The notes under the pieces are model-generated. The model was not told where the DNA came from. It did no database searches and saw only the letters and a list, made by a program, of their open reading frames with translations. The position numbers and the translations under genes were made by a program. From contig CAKQSE010000014.1 of the NCBI GenBank assembly GCA_934272785.1, positions 1 to 12,540 of the forward strand: a stretch of DNA of 12,540 nt, written 5' to 3'. Shown in pieces: positions 1-6,268 of the stretch (within the stretch, counting starts at the first letter, position 1; the number at the start of each line of letters is the position of its first letter). The DNA comes from an uncultured Alphaproteobacteria bacterium. Lineage in GTDB: Bacteria > Pseudomonadota > Alphaproteobacteria > Rs-D84.

Positions 1-81
1 AAACCACCGTTTTTTTTCGGCATGGCTTTTTCGAATTTTTTATCGTAATTACAAAGAGTAACTGTATAAAAAGTTATTTGT

Positions 82-110
82 TTGCAATCGGGGGCCGGAC
101 GCGGTAAAAT
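82..110 (+). promoter_or_regulatory. tlyA promoter
   Basis: A -35-like TTGCAA (82-87) and a -10-like TAAAAT (105-110) are separated by 17 bp. Transcription would start near 116-118, only a few bases before the ATG at 120, and the ACCCCCGTT before the ATG has no Shine-Dalgarno. The same TTG..17..TAAAAT layout precedes leuS and the minus-strand tRNA-Leu. The bases to the left (1-81) are AT-rich with a T8 run at 10-17 that could be the tail of a terminator from an upstream gene; no gene is visible there. Confidence 0.6.
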
Positions 111-119
111 ACCCCCGTT

Positions 120-836
120 ATGAGATTAGATGTTGCATTAGTTGTTCAGAATATTTATCCGACGCGGTCGCGCGCACTGGCGGCGATTCAGGCGGGGCTG
201 GTCACGGTAAATGGTGATGTTGCGACCAAGGCCGCGATGGCGGTTTCGGAAAATGACGTTTTGCGCGGGGAATCGCTGCCCTATTCTGTTGGTCGCGGCA
301 GTTTAAAGCTGGAACGTGCATTGGACGTATTTCGGGTCAGTCCCGACGGGTTGCGTTGCCTGGACATTGGGGCCAGCACAGGCGGTTTTACATCGGTATT
401 ATTATCGCGTGGCGCGGCGCATGTTACGGCGGTTGATGTTGGCACGGACCAGTTGGCACCGGCGTTGCGTGTTGATCCACGGGTTACATCGTTGGAACAG
501 ACGGATATCAGAAAACTGGCCCCTGATGCGCCGGTCGATTTGATTGTTATTGACGTGTCGTTCATATCGTTGGCGGATATTGCGCGCGTGTTGCCCCAGT
601 GGGGTGCAAAAAACATCATTACACTGATAAAACCCCAGTTCGAGGTTCCACGCAGTGTCGCGGCCAAGACCGGCGGGGTCATCCGTTCTGATAAATGGCG
701 CACATATGCGATTGATCGTGCGGTTGCGACGATGCGTGAAAATGGTTTTGATTTGCGTGGAATCATTTCGTCCCCTATCCGTGGGGGCAGCGGTAATGCA
801 GAATTCTTGGCGCGATTTGTGCCGGTTGCGGCGTAA
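120..836 (+). CDS. tlyA: TlyA family rRNA 2'-O-methyltransferase (hemolysin A-like)
   Basis: Predicted SAM-dependent RNA methylase of the TlyA family, whose characterised members 2'-O-methylate cytidines in 16S and/or 23S rRNA. The 238-residue protein has an N-terminal S4 RNA-binding domain (about 1-60: RLDVALV, SRALAAIQAGLVTVNG) and an FtsJ/RrmJ-like Rossmann domain. The SAM loop LDIGASTGGF is at 81-90, the acidic strand VIDVSFIS at 143-150, and IKPQFE at 170-175. K63, D145, K171 and E228 fit the K-D-K-E tetrad of the fold. The linker usually reads YVSRGGLKL; here it is YSVGRGSLKL, a small divergence. Length is near the usual 240-270. The start is fixed by the S4 domain beginning immediately after the Met; there is no Shine-Dalgarno and the promoter sits almost on the ATG. 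It is monocistronic, since leuS has its own promoter. The hemolysin name is historical. Whether 16S, 23S or both is the target cannot be read from sequence. Confidence 0.93.
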   Translation: MRLDVALVVQNIYPTRSRALAAIQAGLVTVNGDVATKAAMAVSENDVLRGESLPYSVGRGSLKLERALDVFRVSPDGLRCLDIGASTGGFTSVLLSRGAAHVTAVDVGTDQLAPALRVDPRVTSLEQTDIRKLAPDAPVDLIVIDVSFISLADIARVLPQWGAKNIITLIKPQFEVPRSVAAKTGGVIRSDKWRTYAIDRAVATMRENGFDLRGIISSPIRGGSGNAEFLARFVPVAA

Positions 837-843
837 AAATGCC

Positions 844-872
844 TTGAATTTGCGGGCATGCGCATATAAAAT
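844..872 (+). promoter_or_regulatory. leuS promoter
   Basis: TTGAAT (844-849) and TAAAAT (867-872) are 17 bp apart, just after the tlyA stop. The expected start near 879 gives a leader of about 35 nt carrying a purine-rich AAAGGG (899-904) nine bases before the leuS ATG. Confidence 0.6.
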
Positions 873-913
873 AACACTGTTTTTATTTTAAAATTTATAA
901 AGGGCTGAAAAAG

Positions 914-3313
914 ATGGCAGACGATATCAAGAAAATCCAAGAGCGCGAAGCCAAATGGCAACGTCGCTGGCGCGCGGCACAGGCATTTGTGCCAAAAAAT
1001 GACGGTTCAAAACCACGGTTTTATAATCTGGTTGAATTTCCGTTCTTGTCGGGCGCGGGTATGCACGCGGGCCATATGATGAATTATTCTGGGATGGATG
1101 TTATGGCGCGCTTTCGTCGGGCACGTGGATATGATGTCTTGTTCCCGATGGGATTTGATGCGATGGGGATTGCCGGTGAACACTATGCGACAAAAATCGG
1201 TCGTCATCCGGCGGATGTTGCCCGTGATTTGATAAAGTCTTATTCGGAAATGATTGATCGGGTCGGCTGGTCGGTGGATCCAGAAACGCGTATCGCAACA
1301 TCAGACCCAGAATACGTCAAATGGACCCAGTGGATGTTTATTCAGTTCTGGCGCGCCGGGTTGGCATATAAGTCTGCCCTGCCGATGAATTGGTGCCCAG
1401 AATGCAAGACGACGTATACCAATGAAGAGTTGGAAGATAACAAGTGTCCACGTTGTCACGGTGTTATAGAGAAAAAAGAAAAGTTACAGTGGAATCTGGC
1501 GTTGTCGAAATATGCCCAGAAATTACTTGATGGCCTGAACGATGTCAATTTTGATGAACGTATCAAGAAAGACGAAGTCAATCTGATTGGGCGTTCAACC
1601 GGGGCGGATATTGATTTCCGTGTTGGTGATGATGTGATGACGGTCTACACAACGCGGCCGGATACTATATTCGGTGTGACGTTCTGTGTAATTGCGCCGG
1701 AACATAAATTGTTGCGCAAATGGCTGGACAATGGTCGCATTGAAAACGCCGATGATGTGCGTGCGTATATCAAGGCCGCCGCCGCCAAGACAGAAATTGA
1801 ACGAACCGATGCCACCCGCGAAAAGACAGGTATTCAGTTGCGTGGTATCACCGCGATAAATCCGTTTACGGGTCGCGAAATACCAGTCTTTACGTCGGAC
1901 TATGTATTGGTGGATTATGCGTATGGCACAATTATGGCGGTGCCGGCGCATGATTCGCGTGACTGGGATTTTGCCAAGAAATTCGGTCTGGAAATTATCC
2001 CTGTTTTGGCGGGGGGCGAACCGGATAAAGTATGGGAAGGTGACGGCACGCATATCAATTCGTCGTTCTTGGACGGCATGAACAAAGAAGACGCGATTGC
2101 GGCGGCAATTAAATACGGCACAGAACACGGCTTTGCACGTGGCACGGTGAAATATAAGTTAAAAGACTGGGGCTTTTCACGTCAGATGTATTGGGGCGAA
2201 CCAATCCCGATGATTCATTGCGATAAGTGTGGTTGGGTGCCGGTGCCCGATGACCAGTTGCCGGTTATGCAGCCGCACATGATGGACTATCGCCCGACAG
2301 ACAGCGGTGAATCACCATTGGCGCGCGCGACCGATTGGGTAAATGTGCCCTGCCCGTGCTGTGGTGCGCCGGCGCGTCGTGAAACAGACACTATGCCGGG
2401 ATGGGCGGGTTCATCGTGGTATTTCTTGCGCTATTTGGACCCCAAAAATGATAAAGAGTTTTGTTCGCGCCAGCAAATGGAAAACTGGATGCCGGTTGCG
2501 CACTATAACGGTGGGCATGAGCATAATACGCGTCATTTGATTTATTCGCGGTTCTGGCATCATGCGCTGTATGATTTGGGGCTGGTCAATACCGCCGAAC
2601 CGTATGCGCGTCGCACGGCCCAGGGATTGCTGATGGGTAATGATGGATATAAAATGTCCAAATCGCGTGGTAATGGATTTATGGTTGCCGACCTGGTTGC
2701 CGCGGTTGGTGCCGACGCGGGACGCGTTGCGGTGCTGTCGCTGGGGCCATGGGAAAATAACGTTGTTTGGACCGACGGTGCGCTGGCGGGTGTTCAACGT
2801 TTCTTGAAGCGTGTGGAAAACTTGGCCGATAATTTGACAGACGTGCCAATGACCGCGGAACAAGAACGCCTGGTGAATCAATTGATTGCGGACGTTACCG
2901 AACGTATTGATGGTATGCGTTTCAATACGGCGATTTCGGCAATGATGGAATACCTGAACGCGTTCCCAGGTGGCACAATGCCACGCGCGGCGTATGTTGC
3001 GCTGGTGCAGGTATTGAATCCGTTTGCGCCGCATTTGACCGAAGAAATGTGGGAAAGGTTGGGCAACAACACAATGCTGGCATTTTCATCATGGCCGACA
3101 TACGATGCGTCCAAGTTTGCGAAAACCGAAATGACAATTGTTGCGTCGGTAAATGGCAAACGCGCGGCAGAATTTACCGTTTCGGTTGACGCATCGGAGC
3201 CAGAAATCATTGATATGGCACGCACCGCGGCCGCGGCAAAATTAAACGGTGCCGAAATTATCAAGACGATTGTGGTGCCGAAAAAATTGGTGAATTTTGT
3301 TGTAAAGAAATAA
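914..3313 (+). CDS. leuS: Leucyl-tRNA synthetase (LeuRS)
   Basis: Class I synthetase that charges tRNA-Leu (EC 6.1.1.4) in the cytoplasm; 799 residues. The HIGH-type motif is HAGH at 51-54 after FPFLSGAGM. A zinc knuckle with C161, C164, C178 and C181 follows. The CP1 editing domain shows TTRPDT (246-251) and AVPAHDSRD with D347, matching the conserved editing Asp (D347 in Thermus, D345 in E. coli). A second CxxC/CxCC set (C436, C439, C480, C483) lies before the RETDTMPGWAGSSWYFLRY block. KMSKS is at 580-584, followed by the anticodon-binding domain and a C-terminal domain ending KKLVNFVVKK. It is shorter than the usual 850-870 of Proteobacteria. Several blocks (LQW-LALSKYAQKLL, IGRSTGAD, HYNGGHEHNTRHLIYSRFWH) resemble clostridial LeuRS as I remember it, suggesting transfer or retention of a divergent type. 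The start is supported by AAAGGG nine bases upstream. Two tRNA-Leu genes lie at the far end of the window. Confidence 0.97.
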   Translation: MADDIKKIQEREAKWQRRWRAAQAFVPKNDGSKPRFYNLVEFPFLSGAGMHAGHMMNYSGMDVMARFRRARGYDVLFPMGFDAMGIAGEHYATKIGRHPADVARDLIKSYSEMIDRVGWSVDPETRIATSDPEYVKWTQWMFIQFWRAGLAYKSALPMNWCPECKTTYTNEELEDNKCPRCHGVIEKKEKLQWNLALSKYAQKLLDGLNDVNFDERIKKDEVNLIGRSTGADIDFRVGDDVMTVYTTRPDTIFGVTFCVIAPEHKLLRKWLDNGRIENADDVRAYIKAAAAKTEIERTDATREKTGIQLRGITAINPFTGREIPVFTSDYVLVDYAYGTIMAVPAHDSRDWDFAKKFGLEIIPVLAGGEPDKVWEGDGTHINSSFLDGMNKEDAIAAAIKYGTEHGFARGTVKYKLKDWGFSRQMYWGEPIPMIHCDKCGWVPVPDDQLPVMQPHMMDYRPTDSGESPLARATDWVNVPCPCCGAPARRETDTMPGWAGSSWYFLRYLDPKNDKEFCSRQQMENWMPVAHYNGGHEHNTRHLIYSRFWHHALYDLGLVNTAEPYARRTAQGLLMGNDGYKMSKSRGNGFMVADLVAAVGADAGRVAVLSLGPWENNVVWTDGALAGVQRFLKRVENLADNLTDVPMTAEQERLVNQLIADVTERIDGMRFNTAISAMMEYLNAFPGGTMPRAAYVALVQVLNPFAPHLTEEMWERLGNNTMLAFSSWPTYDASKFAKTEMTIVASVNGKRAAEFTVSVDASEPEIIDMARTAAAAKLNGAEIIKTIVVPKKLVNFVVKK

Positions 3314-3338
3314 AAAACGGGGCGAAACCCCGTTTTTT
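3312..3338 (+). terminator. Rho-independent terminator of leuS
   Basis: Stem CGGGG (3318-3322) and CCCCG (3328-3332) around the loop CGAAA, flanked by A6 (3312-3317) and T6 (3333-3338). It begins within the leuS stop codon. The A and T tracts make it potentially active in both directions. Confidence 0.9.
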
Positions 3339-3357
3339 ATTTAGAGAGCAATGAAGG

Positions 3358-3376
3358 TGTCCGCCAATGGCGGACA
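3358..3376. repeat. Perfect inverted repeat TGTCCGCC-AAT-GGCGGACA
   Basis: An 8-bp arm (3358-3365) and its exact complement (3369-3376) flank a 3-base loop. No T-run follows, so it is not an obvious terminator. It could be a protein-binding palindrome, a dispersed repeat or a backup hairpin after the leuS terminator; nothing in the window decides between these. Confidence 0.7.
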
Positions 3377-3400
3377 GGTTTATTGGTTGATTGTTCCTAT

Positions 3401-3441
3401 GTGAAAACTTTATCACTATATCACTTGTTCACTTTTTCACT
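3401..3441. repeat. Four TCACT units at exact 8-bp period
   Basis: TCAC recurs at 3413, 3421, 3429 and 3437, each followed by T, in an AT-rich context. Upstream GTGAAAA (3401-3407) is the exact complement of TTTTCAC (3434-3440), so the array can close into a hairpin. It lies between the two converging transcription units leuS and rpiB and encodes no supportable protein. Function unknown. Confidence 0.55.
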
Positions 3442-3468
3442 AAAAAACGCGCCATTGGCGCGTTTTTT
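3442..3468 (-). terminator. Terminator of the rpiB operon
   Basis: AAAAAACGCGCC (3442-3453) and GGCGCGTTTTTT (3457-3468) form a 12-bp perfect stem with a 3-base loop ATT. On the minus strand it directly follows and partly overlaps the rpiB stop codon (3467-3469). The A/T tracts on both sides would also back up leuS termination on the plus strand. Confidence 0.88.
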
Positions 3469-3913
3469 ATGAGATTTTTTGGATTCTGCGGACGCGACGT
3501 TCGCTGTCGTCAAATGGACTTTCCAAAAATGTTTGTGCAACCACAAATGCCATTTCAATATCAATGTCATCGGCCGCCAGTGCCAGGACATTGATGTCGT
3601 CGTGATAACGGTCGTCGCGCGCCTGTTCTGGGCGGTCACAGCGCGAAGCACGAATGTGACGATAACGGTTTGCGGCAATCATAATGCCTGCGCCGGTGCC
3701 ACAAATTAAAATGCCACGAGATTTCTTGTCATCGGCCATTGCGTCGGCAACAGTTGCGGCGACATCTGGGAAATCAACCGATGTGTTCGGGTCGTCGGTG
3801 CCCATGTTCACGACCTGGTAACCGTCCGCCGCCAGCATTTCAATCAGATACAATTTCAGTCCCACGCCGCGGTGGTCGGATGCGATGTAAATTTTTGATA
3901 CGTTTTTGTTCAT
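3467..3913 (-). CDS. rpiB: Ribose-5-phosphate isomerase B
   Basis: RpiB/LacAB family sugar-phosphate isomerase (EC 5.3.1.6), interconverting ribose 5-phosphate and ribulose 5-phosphate in the pentose phosphate pathway; cytoplasmic, 148 residues (family about 145-155). Signature blocks: IYIASDHRG with D13 and H14; VDFPDVA; the phosphate-loop and active-site segment LICGTGAGIMIAANR with C71, the position of the E. coli catalytic Cys66; and RYHDDINVLALAADD, matching the usual REHNDANVLALGAR. The HND to HDD change and the CDRPEQARDD segment are somewhat divergent. The start chosen (3913) forms an ATGA overlap with the bactofilin stop and has AAGGA about 10 bases upstream. A longer reading frame exists, but its extra 13 residues would lie inside the bactofilin gene. 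It is the last gene of a four-gene minus-strand operon and its stop codon lies in the terminator. Confidence 0.93.
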   Translation of the reverse strand: MNKNVSKIYIASDHRGVGLKLYLIEMLAADGYQVVNMGTDDPNTSVDFPDVAATVADAMADDKKSRGILICGTGAGIMIAANRYRHIRASRCDRPEQARDDRYHDDINVLALAADDIDIEMAFVVAQTFLESPFDDSERRVRRIQKIS

Positions 3914-4266
3914 TTTTCTTTTTCCTTGTCCTTGCGTTTTGCCAATTTGCATTCCAGTCCGGTATTGCCGGTTATGTTTAATGTGCGATACGACAGCACG
4001 CCTGTCATCTGGGCCGCGCTGAATACGTTTGCGGTGTTGACCGTTGCCGGGCCGTCCAGTGTTCCGTGCAGAAACAGGTTTTCGGCGACGATTTTGCCGT
4101 CAACGCGACCACCCCGCCCGATTACGATTGTTTCGGCGGTTATGTTACCAACAACATGACCGTGAATCTGGACAACGTGGTCTGTTTTAATGTCGCCATT
4201 TAATTTGCAGCCCGCGCCAATAATTGTTGGCGATTGCTTTTCATTTGCGTTCGTAAATGCCAGCAT
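3910..4266 (-). CDS. Bactofilin (polymer-forming cytoskeletal protein)
   Basis: Bactofilins polymerise without nucleotide into filaments, usually at the inner membrane, and place cell-wall enzymes that set cell shape. The 118-residue protein has a short N-terminal tail (1-12), a right-handed beta-helix domain (about 13-108) starting TIIGAGCKLNGDI with the family's repeating hydrophobic/Gly pattern (VQIHGHVVGNI, IVIGRGGRVDGKI, LFLHGTLDG), and a Lys/Glu tail (KRKDKEKEK). Its ATG is 1 nt after the stop of the M23 peptidase gene, with AAAGGA eight bases upstream inside that gene. Its TGA overlaps the rpiB ATG. The adjacency to an M23 peptidase with a cytoplasmic N-terminus matches the BacA-LmdC arrangement described in Alphaproteobacteria and, more loosely, the Helicobacter CcmA with Csd peptidases. 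The filament role is inferred from the family. Confidence 0.92.
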   Translation of the reverse strand: MLAFTNANEKQSPTIIGAGCKLNGDIKTDHVVQIHGHVVGNITAETIVIGRGGRVDGKIVAENLFLHGTLDGPATVNTANVFSAAQMTGVLSYRTLNITGNTGLECKLAKRKDKEKEK

Positions 4267-4267
4267 G

Positions 4268-5548
4268 TTAGTTTTCCTTTACAAATGTTGTTGGGTTAAA
4301 CGGTGCGCCCTTGTATCTGATTTCGTAATGCAGGTGTGGCCCTGTCGAACGACCTGAGGATCCGCCCAATCCAACGATTGTGCCCGGACGCACCCAGTCA
4401 CCACGTGAAACCATTGCCTGGGACAAATGTGCGTATAATGTTGTGAATCCCAATCCGTGATCAATTTCAACCGTTGTGCCGTATCCCACGCGTTCGCCCG
4501 CCGATACCACACGTCCGGGTGCAACCGCCATCAATTCTGTGCCAATTTTGCCCGCGAAATCGATGCCGCGGTGGCTTTTCGGTTTGCCAGTAAATGGATC
4601 GTTGCGCGTGCCATAATTTGACGTAATGTGCACGTTTTTAACTGGTGCACCGGTTGGCAATATCTTGTCCAGGCGGACCAGCCCGTGCCACAGTTCCAAA
4701 TCGTTGGCCAGTTTCTGGTATTTTGGATCCAGTTCTTTGTCCAATTCAATTGGTGTAAATGCCGTGCCGACAAATGGGTTTGTGTATTTGTTCGCACTTT
4801 GCACCAATGTTGCCTGGGACAAGCCCAACGCCGCAATCGTGCCGTTGATTTGCTTTAATTTCTTGCGCAGGTGTTCAATGTTATCCGCGGACAGTTTACT
4901 GACCGTGTCAATAATCTGAACGTCGGCGTCAGAAATGCTCTGCATTGTTTCGACGATTTTGGCGTCGCGCTTTTTAATTTCTTCGTTTTCGGCGCGTGTC
5001 AATTCGTATTCGGCGGACAATTCAGACAGTTTTGTAAATTCTGGGGTGTATTCAGAATCTGTGAACATTTCGGTCAAACGTGTGCGCAAGAAATCCAACT
5101 CGCCCCAGGTTTTCATGCGGCTGTTCATCAGTTCTTCGCGTTGTTTGTCGGTCAGTTTTTTTGCATTTAAAATCTTGTCATCGGTGACATTTAAATCGCG
5201 CGTCAGATCGTTGTATTTCTTTAAATACACCTGCAGGTCGATCATCTGGCGTGCGTGGGTGGCGCGTGCCTCTTCTAATTGTTGGGTGCGCTTTTGCAAT
5301 AATGGCCGGTGATACACAAATACATATGTTGACCATGATGCCCAGATTACCAGTCCGATTTTGCCACAGAATTTAGTGAAACGCCAAAAACTGCTTTGGC
5401 GAAAGGTATAGACGTTACCGCGTGGCGTGTCCATTACGGTGAATTCGCGGGGCGGAAAAATGCGCACAATCACGCGCCACAGCGCGCGAAATGGCGACGT
5501 TATAAACGCCCACAGTGATGTAAAATTTCTGGTCAAAAAATTTATCAT
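4268..5548 (-). CDS. Membrane-anchored M23 (LytM) peptidoglycan endopeptidase, LmdC-like
   Basis: Predicted to cut peptide cross-links in peptidoglycan from the periplasmic side. Layout of the 426 residues: an N-terminal basic cytoplasmic segment (1-60, with FPPREFTVMDTPRG at 31-44), one membrane helix (about 63-79), a long coiled-coil region (about 82-240, rich in E, K, L and Q), and a C-terminal LytM domain (about 300-426). Zinc ligands H326 and D330 (HRGID), H407 (HLHYEI), and the catalytic histidines H374 (YAHL) and H405 are all present, so the enzyme should be active rather than a degenerate activator. The ATG overlaps the upstream methyltransferase stop (ATGA), and the bactofilin gene follows after 1 nt. 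In alphaproteobacterial LmdC, the cytoplasmic tail is reported to bind the bactofilin BacA; residues 1-60 are the candidate contact here. M23 enzyme activity is well supported; the LmdC equivalence is inference from layout and context. Confidence 0.92.
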   Translation of the reverse strand: MINFLTRNFTSLWAFITSPFRALWRVIVRIFPPREFTVMDTPRGNVYTFRQSSFWRFTKFCGKIGLVIWASWSTYVFVYHRPLLQKRTQQLEEARATHARQMIDLQVYLKKYNDLTRDLNVTDDKILNAKKLTDKQREELMNSRMKTWGELDFLRTRLTEMFTDSEYTPEFTKLSELSAEYELTRAENEEIKKRDAKIVETMQSISDADVQIIDTVSKLSADNIEHLRKKLKQINGTIAALGLSQATLVQSANKYTNPFVGTAFTPIELDKELDPKYQKLANDLELWHGLVRLDKILPTGAPVKNVHITSNYGTRNDPFTGKPKSHRGIDFAGKIGTELMAVAPGRVVSAGERVGYGTTVEIDHGLGFTTLYAHLSQAMVSRGDWVRPGTIVGLGGSSGRSTGPHLHYEIRYKGAPFNPTTFVKEN

Positions 5549-6228
5549 TTCTGTCCCAGTTTAGTCAATGATTCCGCAATAGTCAAGCCGTCGCGTAAAA
5601 CCGCGTCGGTGTTCATAGATAGCCCACGACACAACGTCGCCCCGCCCCGCACGCCAACGCGGCCCGAGATTAAAACGCGTTCGGCGGTATTGCGTGCGCC
5701 GAATAACGGAAATATTGTGATGTCGCCACAGGCGGGCTTCATCGCGGCGATAACAATGTCAATTGTGCGTGCGTCGGTTATGATACAACAGTGGCCACGC
5801 GGGCGAACGCGTCGGACGCATGCGCGTGTCCATGCCGATAAATCGGCGTTGTGGTGCGCGTTGTGCGATGCCGGCGTGCCGGTAAAATATGGCGGATTTG
5901 TCAGGACCAGGTCAAATGTTCTGTCGGTTTTCCAATTTAATATATCGGTGGCTATGAATTCGATTTCACGCTGATTCAATTCGGCATTTTGCCCGGCCGC
6001 GGCCAGCATATCGTCAGATATGTCAATCGCGGTGATTTTTGCCGTCGGATTATGCACAGCATAGCATAATGCAACCGCCCCGGTGCCGGTGCCGACGTCC
6101 AGGACTGTTTTTGCATCGGTCGGGGCAAATGCGGCCAACCATACGGCGTCGGATGTTGGATTGTATATCCCCGGCTGGCACCAGACACGCCCGCCCATCA
6201 GGCTAAAAATCTCTTGTTTTTTCGTCAT
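5545..6228 (-). CDS. TrmN6-like SAM-dependent methyltransferase (tRNA1(Val) adenine-N6 MTase family)
   Basis: Predicted SAM-dependent N6-adenine methylase; the E. coli relative TrmN6 (YfiC) methylates A37 of tRNA1-Val. The 227-residue protein opens with LMGGRVWCQPGIYNPTSDAVWLA (9-31), the family's typical entry to the fold. It then has the SAM loop LDVGTGTGAV (43-52), an acidic strand AIDIS (67-71), and the catalytic NPPY at 111-114, the mark of amino-group methylases. The frame stays open upstream, but the Met at 6228 is the start that agrees with the family. Anything further would run into the divergent membrane-protein gene. No Shine-Dalgarno is visible and the predicted promoter is almost on the ATG. 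First gene of the operon, overlapping the M23 gene by ATGA. The substrate tRNA or rRNA is not determined by sequence; a broader small-methyltransferase role is possible. Confidence 0.85.
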   Translation of the reverse strand: MTKKQEIFSLMGGRVWCQPGIYNPTSDAVWLAAFAPTDAKTVLDVGTGTGAVALCYAVHNPTAKITAIDISDDMLAAAGQNAELNQREIEFIATDILNWKTDRTFDLVLTNPPYFTGTPASHNAHHNADLSAWTRACVRRVRPRGHCCIITDARTIDIVIAAMKPACGDITIFPLFGARNTAERVLISGRVGVRGGATLCRGLSMNTDAVLRDGLTIAESLTKLGQK

Positions 6229-6241
6229 ATGCCCATATAAT
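6214..6241 (+). promoter_or_regulatory. Promoter of the divergent membrane-protein gene
   Basis: TTGTTT (6214-6219), a 16-bp spacer, and a perfect TATAAT (6236-6241). The expected start near 6248 leaves a leader of about 20 nt with AAAAGG (6256-6261) seven bases before the ATG. The -35 lies inside the 5' end of the opposite methyltransferase gene. Confidence 0.55.
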
Positions 6242-6264
6242 AAATCAACAAAACAAAAAGGCAA
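6237..6264 (-). promoter_or_regulatory. Promoter of the trmN6-like/M23/bactofilin/rpiB operon
   Basis: Read on the minus strand: TTGCCT (6264-6259), a 16-bp spacer, and TATTAT (6242-6237). The start would fall near 6230, one to three bases before the ATG at 6228, so the first gene should be translated from an almost leaderless mRNA. The -10 overlaps the -10 of the divergent gene. Confidence 0.55.
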
Positions 6265-6268
6265 GTTT

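Noticed and set aside
281..961. Long minus-strand open frame opposite tlyA (226 residues)
   Set aside because: It lies entirely against tlyA and the leuS start, has no family-like composition or ribosome site, and tlyA itself is well supported.
2411..3034. Minus-strand open frame inside leuS (207 residues)
   Set aside because: Shadow of leuS, which is unambiguous across this stretch.
3351..3404. Tiny 17-codon open frame after the leuS terminator (MKVSANGGQVYWLIVPM)
   Set aside because: It contains the inverted repeat, has only a poor purine-rich site before it, and nothing supports translation.
3358..3441. CRISPR array or replication origin with DnaA boxes
   Set aside because: Units are 8 bp without spacers, and no TTATCCACA-type boxes are present.
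3914..3952. Longer rpiB start adding 13 residues
   Set aside because: The extra residues overlap the bactofilin coding end; the ATGA overlap and AAGGA site favour 3913.
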